Numbered from the stretch's first letter, positions 22,815 to 36,426 are shown. The stretch is DNA of 64,000 bases from Syncephalastrum monosporum B8922 (GCA_000697355.1 JNEN01000776.1:88269-152268); one strand, 5' to 3'. Program-made: numbers and translations. Notes: generated by a model from the letters alone, not told the origin.

Positions 22815-23157
22815 TGCGTGCATCACACACTTCTGTAACCTTGCTTTTTTTTGTTTTGTTTTAGCTTTGCCCCCCTTCACTTCCCTCATCAAAGCCTCAC
22901 GCACATATACACTCACACACTCACACTCACACTCACACGCAGACATACACACAGAGTTTCTCGCATCAGTCATTTTCTCTTTCACTCCCCCCGTCTTGTC
23001 ATGGAATACCTAAGGGACTGTTGTATTGCTTCTAGAAAAAGCAGAGAAAAGAAAAAGAAGCTCATCGCTCTACACCACATAGTCATACATGATCACACTA
23101 TGGACGATACAAAACGCGATATTCAATACATACAGTAACAAGATCAGATGAGGGTAT
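22815..23157. other. Intergenic between convergent genes
   Basis: A (CACT)n-like stretch (cacactcacactcac) sits near 22915-22940. No gene is seen. Confidence 0.6.
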
Positions 23158-24391
23158 TTAGGCGCGTTCTTTGGCAGTCGGGCTCTCCCACGAGTAATCC
23201 TTGTAAGGGGCGAGCAGCGCTTGAATCTCCTCGAGGACCTTGACCTCGCTTTCCGGCACCTGCTCCTCGCCACGCTGGCGGCGTTTGACACTCTGCCAGG
23301 CCTCAATCGCCTTCTTCACGTCGTCCTTGTTCTCAAGACCAATGACAGTCGACTGCAGGTTGAACGTGTCGCGGCCGGTGAAGGCAAACTTGGATGCCAG
23401 CTCCGAGATGTTAAAGCCGGCGTTCTTGGCCACCAGCGCCGCCTGTGCCGCCGCTGCACGCAGCTCGGCATGGGCGGGGTGCCACGCAGGCGGACCAGCA
23501 TCGCGGAACAGCGCCATGGCGAGCGGCGAGGCACTCATCACGTAACGCACACCCGCCGCTCGGAATTTAGGAGCATATTCGGCGAATTTGGTGTTCTGCA
23601 GCGAATAATGACAATACGACAGCACCACGTCCAAGGGCTGGCCTTGTGCGTGCTGGTGCTCGGCGATCTTGAGCAATACAGGCAGAGGATAGCCTACCCT
23701 CAAAAAGATGTATTAGGACATGAGTTCGAATGACGCTCCCCGTTACTTTCTGTACCTGAGATACCGACATACTTGAGCTTGCCTTGTTTCTAAAGACCCA
23801 CCGAAATGTTCCTGTCAGATTCCCTATTCGCTTTCTTTTTTTCCCACACGGATATAATGAGTGGCGGTTTACCTTGAGATCAAAAAGGGCGTCAAGGACG
23901 TAGCCAGGGCCGACAACCTGTTCAAAAGGGACAAACTCGACGTCGTGCGCGAGGACGACGTCGAGATAGTCCGTGCGGAGACGCTTCATGCTCTCGGCGA
24001 CGCTGGCCCGGATGCGCTCGGCCGAGTAGTCCATGTCCTTGGTCGTATAGCCATAGCGACCGACCTTGGTCTGCAGATAGTACGTCGAACGCGGAAACTC
24101 CTCACGCAGCGCATCGAGTGCATCACCGAGAATGTACTCGCTGCGGCCATAGTAAGGCGAGGTGTCAAACACATTGATGCCTACGTGCAAGCTGAATGCG
24201 TGAGCGAGTCTTGAAAGGAAAGCCATGCCATGCCAATTAACTGCATGTCACTTACCCGAGCGAAGGGCTTCACGGCAGGCAGCCTCCGGCCAGGAAGGGT
24301 CAATCGCGTCATACGTGCCGGACAGGGCGCCTGCGCCGTATCCCAGCTCAGAAGGTTGGAAGTCGTCTTGGTTGACGTTCTGTGGTGCCAT
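23158..24391 (-). CDS. ARA2: Aldo-keto reductase, D-arabinose/L-galactose dehydrogenase type
   Basis: Four exons (24391-24256, 24180-23873, 23789-23756, 23693-23158) give 337 residues, against 335 in yeast Ara2. The catalytic tetrad is visible: Asp51 and Tyr56 in FDTSPYYG, Lys84 in LQTKVGRYG, and His124 in VVLAHDVEF. Other supporting segments are LGYGAGALSG near the N-terminus and LKYVGISGYPL, rebuilt across a 34-base exon. The family oxidises D-arabinose or L-galactose with NAD+, leading to erythroascorbate or ascorbate. Which sugar is used cannot be told. An alternative start (MVVL at about 24457, spliced into the same frame) is possible. I chose the ATG at 24391 because it needs no extra intron. 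Confidence 0.9.
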
Positions 24392-26430
24392 TGCAGAGGA
24401 GATATTAATTCAAGACAGGAAAGACAGTTACGCGCCGTGACTTACGAGCACTACCATTTTTCGTGATACGAAAGAAACATTTTGCCCACGCTTTTAAATA
24501 CGGATATGCAGGTTCCCTTCTGTGTTACCCTCGAGCACACGCTCTAAGTGGAAGAGATCAAAGAGTAGCAGCCTAGATCATCTTCTTCGTTTCATGCCAA
24601 CGAGAGCCCTTTTTGTCACCTACCTATGTAATAAGGACTGCTCTTATCTGATTTGCATGAAACTGTTGGGTCTGCCACTATGGATAACATACTACCACGT
24701 TCATCTTTTAGACCAAGATGCCCGCCGATAGCAACGATGATCCCAGCATACACTTCTATGGCTGGTTTTGTACCAAATAGGAATGAACAGTTTAAAGGAT
24801 AGACTCAAGACCATCCTGTTACTACGTTACTGTATTTACTACGTGCCCAAACTTTTCTTTGGCCAGTTCATCAGTTTGTACGCCCTATGTTCATCTATTG
24901 AAGTTAAACATTAATGTTTGGAAAAGCTCCCATGGAAATAGAATACAATACACGATATATATATATATTTAAGTATGTATATATATTTTATGATTCAAAT
25001 AAAAGAGGACATTATCTTTTGCGCCCCATTATGTACATATGACCTTTTGAAACGTGCACGGCGGTGGTCCAGGGTGTTGCAAATATTACATTCATAGTTC
25101 ACTCATCTCCACTGCAAGCTTCTACAACGTAAGCTCATCGTATCCTATACAACAGTTTTCTCCGTACATATACAGCGTATGCGTTTTGTTGCGAATAGGC
25201 TCAACAAATACAGCACACCGTCACTAGAAGGTGTAGATCCCCTCTTTGAGCTGTCGAAGAGCGCTAAATGGTGTCGGTGAGGAGCACCATCTTCATGGCT
25301 TATGTTGGCCAGCTTCGTCCATTCTTACTGCACATTACTAAGTATTAACATCCCCTTTTCGCAACGTGAGATACGCTAGTAGATATAAAATCCTATCAAC
25401 CATTGAATTTAAAAAAATTAAAAATGAATAATGAATAATTCAAGAGAAATCAGGCGGCACTGTCCAATTAAGGAGAAAGAGAAAAGTGATCACTCATTGA
25501 GAGTGAGAAGTGAACGTGTGAAGGCATTTCTACGTGGCTAGGAAACAAACCTCCTGCACTTTCTGTCCCAATTATCCTGGGGACAAGGGAGAAAGGTCCC
25601 GCGCGAAGGACCTCCGTCATTTGAACTTACCCACTGGCTTAAACGCTTTCTAAATTAAAAAGATTGGCTTGGGCCTCTTACAATAAGCCCACTCTGTACG
25701 TACAGGGAGCAAAAAGCGCCTTCTTTATGTGGTAAAATTTACCCGTGTAGCGCTCATCATTGACAGAGCGTGCTCGCATAAAGTACTATGGTTTCGCTCG
25801 CTACAATACCTCCCTCAAGACAATTTTTGATTTTTCGGCCTTTCGGGATACGGCTAGCGCGGGCTGTGTCGCAAAACCAAAATCGAGTCAAAAAAACGTG
25901 CCATCAAAGCGTATCGCCTGCGTTTTTAGGCATATGGCCTCGTATAATATACAGTAGAATGTGAGACGTGAGAATGAAGACAACAGATCTATAGCAAAGA
26001 AGCAAAGTGGAGATACGATCGCTCAGAGGAGCTGCTGTGAATGCAGCATGATCGATGGTAAAGAAGAGAGTACATATTTGGAGTGCAGGGATGTGCATGT
26101 GACACAGTGTTTATGTAAGTCCATGCGTAAACATATCGTAGGCAGTGGGCATGTACCGTTCGATCCTTCGATCAAAAGAAAGGTTACTGCTGCTTAGTGA
26201 CGTGTACTCCCTACACGCAATAACAACGAAAGGAGCGTAGGACTGCCCTGCATTGGGAAAAAAGAAAACCGATTTGAGGGTCTCCAAAGGAGCTGTCAGG
26301 CAAATAAATCAAAAAAAGCAGCATCTCGGGTCTTAAAATGGCAATGACTTGAATCGCCGTCACAAAGCCGCAAAAGAAAAAGGCAATCCTTGCAAGAAAA
26401 ACAGGCCTTGTTCATACAGAGTCAATCACC
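24392..26430. other. Gene-poor region of about 2 kb
   Basis: This stretch is A/T-rich, with (TA)n near 24958-24967. No gene is supported. Its right end is the promoter of TOM5. Confidence 0.5.
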
Positions 26431-26959
26431 ATGTTTATGCCTCAGGTAGTTTCAATGATTTGCAGCGTGGACACACCGATCACTTATCCTCTCTCATTCT
26501 TGCCAGCAACCCAAGTTGACGCCCGAGCAGAAGGCCCTGCTGCGCCAGCACACGATTGCCTCGGTTTCGAATTTCGTCACGATCGCCGTCCTGCTTCGTG
26601 CCGGTATGTAACTCAAGGGAAGAGGGGAGGGTGACGAAGAGGGGAGGGAGGGAAAGGGAACGAACGAGAGGAGTACGACCAGGAGAGGAGAGAGACAGAC
26701 AGACAGACAGAGAGGATTGGATATAAAGGACAAGGGCAAAAACCAACGAAAGAACGAACGATTGAAAGGTGACAAAAAAAAAAAAGAGCGCGCGTGTTTC
26801 TGGGAGGACGTGTGCGTGTGTGTGTGTGTGTGTGTATATCTCAAAAGAAGGAAAAAAGAAGCAGGAGTGGAAAGGGTCCAACAATAACTCACTCCATCTT
26901 TTTTTTTTGTATCCCTTGCAGCGCCCTTCGCGGTGGACTACATCCAGAAACTCTTTTAA
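26431..26959 (+). CDS. TOM5: Mitochondrial outer-membrane translocase subunit Tom5
   Basis: Three exons (26431-26445, 26507-26603, 26922-26959) give 49 residues, the expected size. The N-terminal half is polar (QPKLTPEQKALLRQHT), followed by one tail-anchor helix (VSNFVTIAVLLRAAPFAVDYI) ending QKLF. Fungal Tom5 has the same plan, with a conserved Pro inside the helix and a basic C-terminus. It is a small subunit of the TOM complex that helps pass precursors from receptors to the Tom40 pore. The second intron is unusually long here (318 nt) and contains a (TG)n microsatellite. The gene is easily missed because no exon exceeds 97 nt. Confidence 0.88.
26812..26836. repeat. (TG)n microsatellite in TOM5 intron 2
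   Basis: Roughly twelve TG units lie inside the intron. Confidence 0.85.
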
Positions 26960-27115
26960 GGATGCATGATTGATTATACAGTATATACATTGAATTTTTG
27001 TATGTGAGGCGAAATCGAAACGTGAACACGATTATTAGACTTTGTAGATACAACGATACTCTGGCATGTCCTATATTACGTTTGAAGAATGTGAGAGTGT
27101 ATGGGGATAGACCAA

Positions 27116-27139
27116 TATAACGATATATATATCGTTATA
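27116..27139. repeat. Perfect 24-nt A/T-rich palindrome
   Basis: The half-site is tataacgatata and the sequence equals its own reverse complement. It lies about 157 nt downstream of the TOM5 stop and could form a hairpin in RNA or a cruciform in DNA. Function is unknown. Confidence 0.8.
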
Positions 27140-27599
27140 TATAATGAGCGGAGGATGTTGGATGGGATGGGAGATTTGGGGGGTTGTTCGGGGAGGAGAG
27201 GGAGATCGGCGCGCGTCCCGAAGATAGAAGCCAAAACGAGACACGCGCCATGCGGGCTTATGATGTGGTAAAAAGGTGTGGTGTGTGATGTGTGGTGCAA
27301 GGTGTGTAATATGTATGTAGAGCAATGCAAGCTGACAACCTACCCTTTATGTTATGTGCTTGCCCTTATTTCCTGTCAACCTACAACTCCTCTCCCTCTC
27401 TTTTTTAGTCTCTCGCTCTCTCTCTCTTTTTTACGTTTCTTCTTTTGCTTTCTCTTTTTTCCTGCAGATTATACCCCACTTTTTCCCTCTCTCTGTTTCT
27501 CTGTCGCTCTCACTCTCTCTCCTCGTCTTCACCTCCTCTTGCCTTCCTCTTCTTTGTCTATTTCATTTTTTCTTATTTCATTTTATTATAGCATTCACA

Positions 27600-27658
27600 T
27601 CCACACCACCACCACCACCACCACCACCTTTCCCACCTTTCCCACCTTTCCCACCTTT
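27600..27658. repeat. (CCA)n and TTTCCCACC tandem repeats
   Basis: About eight CCA units are followed by roughly four copies of a 9-nt unit tttcccacc. They lie about 50-100 nt upstream of the RHAMM-like start codon, so probably in its 5' UTR. Confidence 0.85.
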
Positions 27659-27705
27659 GATACCCCTCTTCCTCCTTCTTACCTTCCACTTGTCACTCGA
27701 TTGCC

Positions 27706-29433
27706 ATGTTTGCGAAATCAAAGCGATTCCAAGACGGTACGTGTTTGAGCTGCACATAAGGTTTACGCTTACCTTTCAGGGCAGGACCCAAGGAATATAT
27801 ACCCGGCCCTGGAGAGTACAATGTCGAAACGGATGAGTTGGGCAAGCACAAGCGTTATGGATTCCTCAATCAGACAAACCGTTTCAGCACCGAGGTCGCA
27901 GGTACATACATACACTCATACATGGAGCATAACAACAATAACAATAGCGACTACGGCGCCATTAACACGTGTGAACATATAACTGACATTTTTATTTTAT
28001 TTTTGGTATTATTTTTATCACAGATCCACCGCTTGACTTTTTTCCTGCAGGCGAGTATTCCCCCCCCAGCCTGTCGAGCGAACCCCGCCTGTCCCTCTCC
28101 ACCAGCAGCAACAAAACCGAAGATGCCAAAATTCGGCGCCAGATGACCGATATGACCACTCAGTTTGAGAAATACCGCCACACCATGCAAAAGGAAGTCG
28201 AAGCCCTGCAGCTCAAGAACCGCAAACTCGAATCCTCCCTCCAGGCCGCGCTGTCAGATAAAACCAATACCCAGTCCACCCTTCTCACCAAGGACCAGGA
28301 ACTCGCAGAGGCACGCTCCAGAAACAAAAGCCTGGAAAAATCGGTAAATTAATTCTCGTCGCCCTGGGTCCCTGCACATGTACATGTAGACTGAACCAAA
28401 CTCCTCCTCTACTCTCGATTGATAGGTGGCCCGCTTAGAAAAGAGCATGGACAAGTCGCCCAAGGTCATCCAGTTGCAGAGACAGGTCGACCAACTGCAC
28501 AAGGAACTCGATGCAGTGAAGGCCGAGACGGAGCGCGTGCGTGCCGATGCCCAGCAGCAGCAGACGCGGTCGGCCGAGACCCTGCAGGAGAAAGAGCACT
28601 CCATGGCAGACCTCCAGGAGCGCTTGTCGGACCAGGCTGAAACACTGCGCACCATGGAATCCCGCCTCGAGCATGCCGAAGCGCTTCTCACCTCCTCCCA
28701 GGATCAGCACACACGGACAGTGGAAACGTTGCGAGCCCAGATGCAGACCCTCACCGACGAGCTCGAAGCAACGCGGGAGGACCTGACGAACAAAGAACGC
28801 GCGCATGAGGAGCTAGTACAGGAAATGCAGGCGCTGCGCAACGACATGGATGCCGTCAGCTTGCAAAAGACCAACCTTCAGACCGAGCTGCACGACGAGC
28901 GCGCGCAGCACCAGCAGGAACTCGAGCGCTGCCATGCGCTGCAGGCCAGGCTGGAGGAGGGCATGCAGCAGCTACAGGATAAGCTCAGCGAGCGAGACGA
29001 AGCCCTCCAGCGAGCGGAGACGCGCCACCAAGACGACCAGCGCCTCCTCACTGAGACCCAGGCCACCGTGGCCGAGCAGGAGCAGCGCCTCGTACAAAAG
29101 GATCGGGTGGTGCAGCAGCTGCAGGTTCAGTTTCAGACCTATCGCCAGCACAGCACCCAGGTGACGCATGCGCTGCGCCAGCGTGTCAAGGCCATTGTCA
29201 GTTATCGGGACAGCGAGCTTGCCCGGGTGATGCATGAGCTGCGCGAGGCCAAGAAATTCATCAACGCGCAGGCCCAAAACGTAGACGGCTTGAAGTCTGA
29301 GTTGCATTGGATGTCGAAATGGAATCGGAACCTCCACGCTCTGTTCCGGGCCGCCCAGCAAGATACCGATCAATACATCGCCACCCTTTCGCTAGAAAAG
29401 CCCTCCCACGGTAAGACATCCATTGCACGCTAG
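27706..29433 (+). CDS. Long coiled-coil protein with RHAMM/HMMR-like N-terminus
   Basis: Four exons (27706-27736, 27785-27901, 28051-28343, 28426-29433) give 482 residues. The N-terminus MFAKSKRFQDGPKEYIPGPG then EYNVETDE and RYGFLNQTNRFS resembles the start of animal RHAMM/HMMR (KRFND...PGxY...) and of SHIPPO-type PGPGxY repeats. From about residue 90 to 440 it is almost continuous Gln/Glu-rich coiled coil. RHAMM family members bind microtubules at spindle poles, and a similar role is inferred. Exon 1 joins exon 2 through a gtacgt donor and the second of two AG acceptors. At the 3' end a good gtaaga donor follows PSHG, so an alternative very short last exon is possible instead of the stop at 29431-29433. 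Confidence 0.75.
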
Positions 29434-29877
29434 ATTTAAATAAAGCACGAAGAAGAAAGGAGCGCTAATCTAGGATGTCTTTGAAAGGAGGCCTAATCAA
29501 CGACTCGGGCTTTTTTGCCGTGAGTCCTGTAAAGAGCATACCCGAACAAGTACACTAAACAAAAATGAGGAATAGAAAAAATCATGAAATCATTCCGGCA
29601 CACTAATAAACCTGTTTCGACCCCGTTACTGTGCATATCACCCCGTCGTGCCATTGACCTTGCCTCGACATAGACTTCTGCTTTTGTGTTTTGCTTACTA
29701 ACCGTCCAAGTGCCACATCATCATATATTTCCCATTTCCTCCCAGTTGCGGCATGGTCTCGGATTTACAATTTTACCGCCACCGCGCCGCCCACGTCATT
29801 TATAAACCCCTCCTTGAGCGAGATAGCGGCGCTGACAAATCCGTGCTGATTTCACTTCTTCTTTCTTTATCCAAAAA
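29434..29877. other. Intergenic, promoter of the SDR gene
   Basis: A TATA-like ttataaac occurs near 29800. No gene is seen. Confidence 0.5.
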
Positions 29878-30750
29878 ATGTCCACCTACGTTATTACAGG
29901 AGCTTCGCGCGGTCTGGGTGTTGAGTTTGTCAAGCAGATCAAGGCCAAGGGCCACACCGTGATCGCCTGTGCTCGTGCACCCGAGAAGTCGGATGCATTG
30001 CAGGCGCTAGTCGATAACGAACGCGTCCACAGCCTCAAGCTCGATACGGTCGACCCCGCATCCATCAAGGTAAAGTGATAATTCAAATGGAATACACAGA
30101 GCAAACGTATCGTTGGATTGCCTTCTCACCTCTCTCTCTCTCGTGTCTACGTCCAGGCTGCCGTGGAAAAGATCTCCCAGTTGGCTCCGGGCGGTATCGA
30201 CGTCCTGATCAACAACGCAGGTGTTGTGGGCGAGAGCGGCCGAGACACATTGACCACGTAAGTATCCAGCCGCGTCAGCGGCGTTAACGCACATGCAGAA
30301 AGAGAGAGAATTAGACACTCACATAATCCCTGTACATAATTCAGCTCTGCCGAGGATTACATCAACGTCTTCAAGACCAACGTCACCGGCACGTCGGACG
30401 TGACCCGCGCGCTCGTGCCTCTCCTGCGCAAGAAGGATACACGCCACATCTTCAACGTCTCGTCCATCCTCGGCTCAGTCGAAAACACGACCGCCGGTGG
30501 CAACGTGGCGTACCGCGTGTCCAAGGCGGCCGAGAACATGCTGAGCCGCGCGACGGCGGGCCAGCTCGCGTCCGAGAACTTTGTCGTCGTCGCCGTCCAC
30601 CCCGGATGGGTGCAGACCGACATGGGCGGTGAGAAGGCGCCTGTTACCCCCGAGCAGTCGATCCGCGGCATGTTGTCTGTGTTTGACAAGGCCACCAAGG
30701 CGGATAACGGCACGTTTGTGGATTTTGAGGGCAACAAGTTGCCTTGGTAA
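29878..30750 (+). CDS. Short-chain dehydrogenase/reductase (classical SDR, C-factor-like)
   Basis: Three exons (29878-30069, 30157-30257, 30345-30750) give 232 residues. The Rossmann fold is marked by TGASRGLG (7-14), the NNAG motif (83-86), catalytic Ser138 in NVSSILGS, and Tyr154/Lys158 in AYRVSK. After the active site comes the usual HPGWVQTDMGG, a typical classical-SDR segment. The enzyme should be a soluble NAD(P)H-dependent oxidoreductase. The closest described relatives by pattern are the small C-factor/sniffer-like SDRs. Substrate is unknown. Introns are 87 nt each. Confidence 0.9.
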
Positions 30751-31400
30751 ATTCACCATATCAGAATGTAAATGATTCTGTCTCTACTAAATAAATTAAA
30801 GTTACCCATGTCGCATTGAATTTGAGAATGGCACTGCCAAGCTTAAAGACTAATGGCCTATTCGCTCGACAGAGAGATAACATTGCTGGGTGCTCTATCC
30901 TGGTTGTAAAGGCCTCCTCGTACTTTCGCCTTCAGCCCATATTCTACGCAGCAAATTTCAAGCGTAAGGAAGACTTTTATGTCGGGACCATTTGAATCAT
31001 GGGGTTTAGATGTTTCGTTACTAAAGAAACCAAGAGCCAAACAAAATCAGAAAACACCGCTTAATTCCTCGATGTATTTCACGCTGAAGGTGGAAAGGCT
31101 CATAGCAAGGATGATCATATTTATACACGCGACGCGTAAGGGGGGGAAAAAGGGCCGGCCCCATCAAGCGGTGGGATCGGACTAGAGTGACCGAAGATTA
31201 AGTGGAGGTTGTGTTAACTCGTAGCCCAAGGCAAAGAGGCCCACTTGCACCCGAAGCGCAATCGAAGTACAGCTTGGACGAAGTGAGTCGAGTGGCACCG
31301 CTTGTATGGATAATAAAAAAGAAGAGTAAATATATATTTAAAGTGGTGGAGTGTCTTCTTGTGTGTGTATCTACTGTATCATATACATGATTATCTACAT
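30751..31400. other. Intergenic between convergent genes
   Basis: No supported gene. The sequence is A/T-rich. Confidence 0.6.
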
Positions 31401-32999
<1,599 letters not shown>

Positions 33000-34268
33000 A
33001 TGGTGTGGGGAGGCAACGACAATGCAGTCGAGCGATGGGTGAAACAGCTGCGAGAGAATGACCCGAAACTGACAACATTGCACATTATGAGCATGCGCCG
33101 TCTCTCCTCACAAGATCTCGTCTCGATCTTTTCTGCGGTGAGCACCAACACGACGCTGAAGCAGCTCTATTGTTCAGGCCACGTCCTGGACACCGCCTCC
33201 GTCGAGGCTCTGGCCGAAGCCTTGACCCTCAACGACTCGCTCGAGAGCTTGAATGTCGGCGCACCTGACTTTGGCCAGCAGCACGCGCTCTTCCAGGCCT
33301 TCGCCGAAGGCTTGGCCGCCAATGAAGGCTTGATCGAGCTTGATCTCGAAAACAAGCAGATCGGGGACGACGCCATGGATGTCCTCAGCGTGGCCTTGCA
33401 GAAGAACCCGTCGCTGCGGCGCATCAACCTGGCGCGCAACCAGATTGGCGATGCGAGCTTGATGCGATGGGCAGCGCAGGATACGGCCCGGCTCGAGACA
33501 CTGAATCTGGCCTCGAATGCACTCGGTGCACCTGGTGCGCAGGCCCTGGTTCCGGCCCTTCAGCACCTCCACACGCTCGACCTGTCCGACAACGCACTCG
33601 GCACGGGCGTCGTTGCGCTTGCAACCGCCCTCGCGCACTCGAGCCTGCGCTCCCTGAAGCTCGTCAACACGACGGAGCACGGCGATGCGCTGCTCGACGC
33701 CCTCAACCTCACACACAACAAGCACCTCGCCTGCCTCTGGCTCGACCAGACCCACATCCGTCGCGTGCCTGACAGCCTCGCGCTCGGCGTCCTGATCGAG
33801 CTGCGTATGCGCGAGAACCAACTCGACGACGCCGCCGCGCTTCAGCTCGCAAAGGCCCTGCAACACCACCCGCACGCGCTGTCCCTCGATCTCGGCCAGA
33901 ACACGATCCAGTACCGCGGCATGGACGCCCTCCTCGGCGCCAACGTGGGCTACCTCGGTCTCTTTAGCAACCAGATCCGCGGCCTACAAGACGCAACGGA
34001 CGACTCCCTCGATCTGTCCGCGAGCGTGATCGAGCGCCTCGACCTGGGTTGCAACAGCATCACCACCGACGACTTGGCTGTCATCGTCGGTTTGTTGTTG
34101 CAAGAAGGCGCGGCTCCCCGCCTGCGCTTGTTAGAGATGGGTGGCAACCACAAACCCGACGACGTGGATGCCTGGGACGCCCAAGTGGAGGCTCTGCAGG
34201 CAGCCCGCCCTGACCTGGAAGTCGTGTGGAAGTTGGCACCCCAGCAAGAAGATCAGCCTCCCATGTAA
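33000..34268 (+). CDS. Leucine-rich-repeat protein, ribonuclease-inhibitor type
   Basis: A single exon encodes 422 residues. At least ten LRRs of the RI/RanGAP type (about 27-29 residues) are visible, for example NPSLRRINLARNQIGDASL, ARLETLNLASNALGAPGA and HLHTLDLSDNALGTGVVA. Later repeats include LSLDLGQNTIQYRGMDAL and IERLDLGCNSITTDDLA. There is no signal peptide, F-box, NACHT or kinase domain. RI-type LRRs serve as protein-binding solenoids. It lacks the acidic tail of RanGAP, so GTPase activation is unlikely. The function is unknown. The gene is GC-richer than its surroundings. Confidence 0.85.
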   Translation: MVWGGNDNAVERWVKQLRENDPKLTTLHIMSMRRLSSQDLVSIFSAVSTNTTLKQLYCSGHVLDTASVEALAEALTLNDSLESLNVGAPDFGQQHALFQAFAEGLAANEGLIELDLENKQIGDDAMDVLSVALQKNPSLRRINLARNQIGDASLMRWAAQDTARLETLNLASNALGAPGAQALVPALQHLHTLDLSDNALGTGVVALATALAHSSLRSLKLVNTTEHGDALLDALNLTHNKHLACLWLDQTHIRRVPDSLALGVLIELRMRENQLDDAAALQLAKALQHHPHALSLDLGQNTIQYRGMDALLGANVGYLGLFSNQIRGLQDATDDSLDLSASVIERLDLGCNSITTDDLAVIVGLLLQEGAAPRLRLLEMGGNHKPDDVDAWDAQVEALQAARPDLEVVWKLAPQQEDQPPM

Positions 34269-34664
34269 ATAGTCTTTTCTCTTCTTTTCCTGTTTCTCTG
34301 CATTGCAAATACATCTTTTCTCTGGTACATGTACATTCTATCTTTTTCTTTCTGTGTGCTTTGTATGAATATGCATGTGTGTGTATATTGTATATTGTCA
34401 AAGGGTGGATCAGGAGAAAATATAGAAAAAAAAAAAAGAAAAGAAAAGGGAAAAAGAAAAGAGAACCGATGCATCACTGTGTTTTTCCAGACATCGAATA
34501 AAGTACAAAAAAGAAGATGAAACTCTAGATCGAAAGATAGGAAGCATGGGTATTCGCATGGTGAGATCCGTAGAGTATGATGACAGAAAGAAAGGGGGGA
34601 AAGAAAAAGAAAAACGAAACAAAGGGGGCCAGTGCAGCGAATGGGCTACCAAGCAGAACAGAAA
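34269..34664. other. Intergenic between convergent genes
   Basis: A-rich stretches lie near 34427-34460. No gene is seen. Confidence 0.6.
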
Positions 34665-36426
34665 CTACTTGTGTCGGGCTTCAAAGGCCTCGTTGGCCCA
34701 TTTGGCCATGTCCACATCGACACCTTCGTATTTCTGGATGAAAGGATGCTCAAGGAGCTGTGAATAAGTGGGTCGTTGATCCGCGTCCTTGTGCAGACTA
34801 TGATTCACAGAGGTGAGTCCAAAGATATCCCTGTGTTTTTTTTTCTCAAACGTACCAGGCGTTGATAAAGTCCCGGGCTTCTTGCGAAAAATGGTCGGGG
34901 AGCTGTGGCGGTTCCTCATCCACAATGGCCTTGAGCTGTGCAAACATATTGTCGTACGTGTATGGATACTTTCCGCCGGCCATCTCGACCAATGACAGAC
35001 CCAGTGACCAGACGTCCGATGATACGGTGTAGGTATTGGCGGCCCGGATACGCTCAGGCTAGCAGATGCCACCACAACAGCAACAAACACCACCCATAAT
35101 CAGTTTCCTTAGTCATCAAGCCTCAAGCGGGCCACTTACCGCCATGTAGCTCTGGCAACCAATGTTGGTCTTGGCAAGCGATCGATCGAGTTGACCCGAA
35201 ACTCCGAAATCGCATAGCTTCACTTGTCCCCGGAGATTCACCAGAACATTGGTAGGTTTGACATCTATCCCATATAGCGTTTAGCGCCCTTGAGCCCATG
35301 ACAGTGGTCTGTGAGTATCATAGTGGGGGACATACCACGATGAATAATCGAAAGTTCGTCCTTTAAGAATTTCAGGCCCTTGACCATCTACCCATCACAC
35401 GATTTACCCCTTTCAGTATCGAGACAAAACTTTTCCTATTGCAGTCTTACCGAAGTCGTGATCTTGGCCAAAACGTCCTCTGGTACACCGTTTCCATACA
35501 GTTTGTCGAGCGAGCCGGCGTCCATGTATTCCATACAGTAATACACGCAGGACTCGATGAAGAATGCACCGTAAAACTCGACAATGTAGTCACTCGTGCT
35601 CTTGTGCAGGATATCGAGCTCCATCAAAATTTGGTGCAGCTTGGTTTCGTCGAGTTCCAACCGAATTTCCTACACACATGCAGGCATATCTTTAGTCTTT
35701 CCATTTTTCTTTTTTTTTTTCGGTTGTTGTAATCAGGGGGTCCGGTGACATACCTTCATGGCCATCACGACATTTGTCACTCGATGATACACCTGCGCCA
35801 CCGCTTTTTGTATCAGCCTCAAGTCCCAAGGTAACGGAATATTCATACTGCCATAGTGATATGACAAACTGAGTGACTGACCTTCTGAACGGTGCCGTAC
35901 TGGCCTTTGCCGAGTTCCTCGAGCAATTTCAAGTCGTCCATTTTGATCGTGAAGCTGTTGCCGTTGGTAAAATCGACACCATCGGCATGAATGATGGCCT
36001 TGCCCGCAAAGTTGAGTTTCCCCGAAGGATCACTACAGAAAAAGCATCGCGATGAATGTCCTGTAATGAGGGTTTCAAACAGCAATGAATAACATACACG
36101 TATTTCGAAAAGTTGGCAAAGGGGGTCTGCTCGGGTTTGGGAGCCAAACCAAGTTGGGAAAGGTTTAGAGCGGGTTTGCCTCCCATGCGGCCACCCAGAC
36201 CCAGCCGTTTGTTGCCACCTTGCTGGGGAGGCGTCTGCGGTGAGCGATTACCCGACATGGGCGGCAGAGGAGACCGGCTCATGGGAGGGAGCACCGACCG
36301 TCCGTTGCGTCCCGGAACGGGACCCGACGGTGAAGGCCGCTGCGCAGGTCGCTGTCCTTGCCCGGGTGTCGGTTGCTGTTGCGCTTGTGGCGGGCTGACA
36401 GCATCTCGTTCTCCAATCGACGACAT
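34665..36426 (-). CDS. PBS2: MAP kinase kinase, Pbs2/Wis1 type
   Basis: Eight exons (36426-36098, 36032-35882, 35792-35754, 35669-35451, 35387-35336, 35264-35140, 35058-34856, 34797-34665) give 416 residues. The first 100 residues are Pro/Gln-rich and disordered. The kinase domain shows the Gly loop LGKGQYGTV (150-158), Lys173 in MAMK, HRD (262-264), DFG (282-284) and the activation segment [17 protein letters not shown] with phospho-acceptor Ser292 and Thr296. The last is essentially the Pbs2/Wis1 signature and separates it from Ste7 or Mkk1 types. It should activate a Hog1/Sty1-type stress MAPK in osmotic or oxidative stress. The N-terminus is much shorter than in yeast Pbs2. Confidence 0.93.

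Larger units (their letters stand above)
26960..27705. other. Intergenic with palindrome and simple repeats
   Basis: A perfect A/T-rich 24-nt palindrome lies at 27116-27139. Long CT-rich runs (27380-27560), a (CCA)n run and a TTTCCCACC repeat follow upstream of the next start codon and are probably 5' UTR or promoter. No gene is seen. Confidence 0.55.

Noticed and set aside
23221..23733. Plus frame opposite the aldo-keto reductase
   Set aside because: Antisense shadow of a well-supported gene.
25961..26197. Plus frame of 78 codons with several Cys
   Set aside because: The Cys pattern does not fit a known zinc-binding motif, and it has no signal peptide or splice support.
26480..26892. Overlapping minus frames of about 130 codons
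   Set aside because: They are antisense of TOM5 and of its TG-rich intron, with Ser/Leu/Phe-rich composition from low-complexity DNA.
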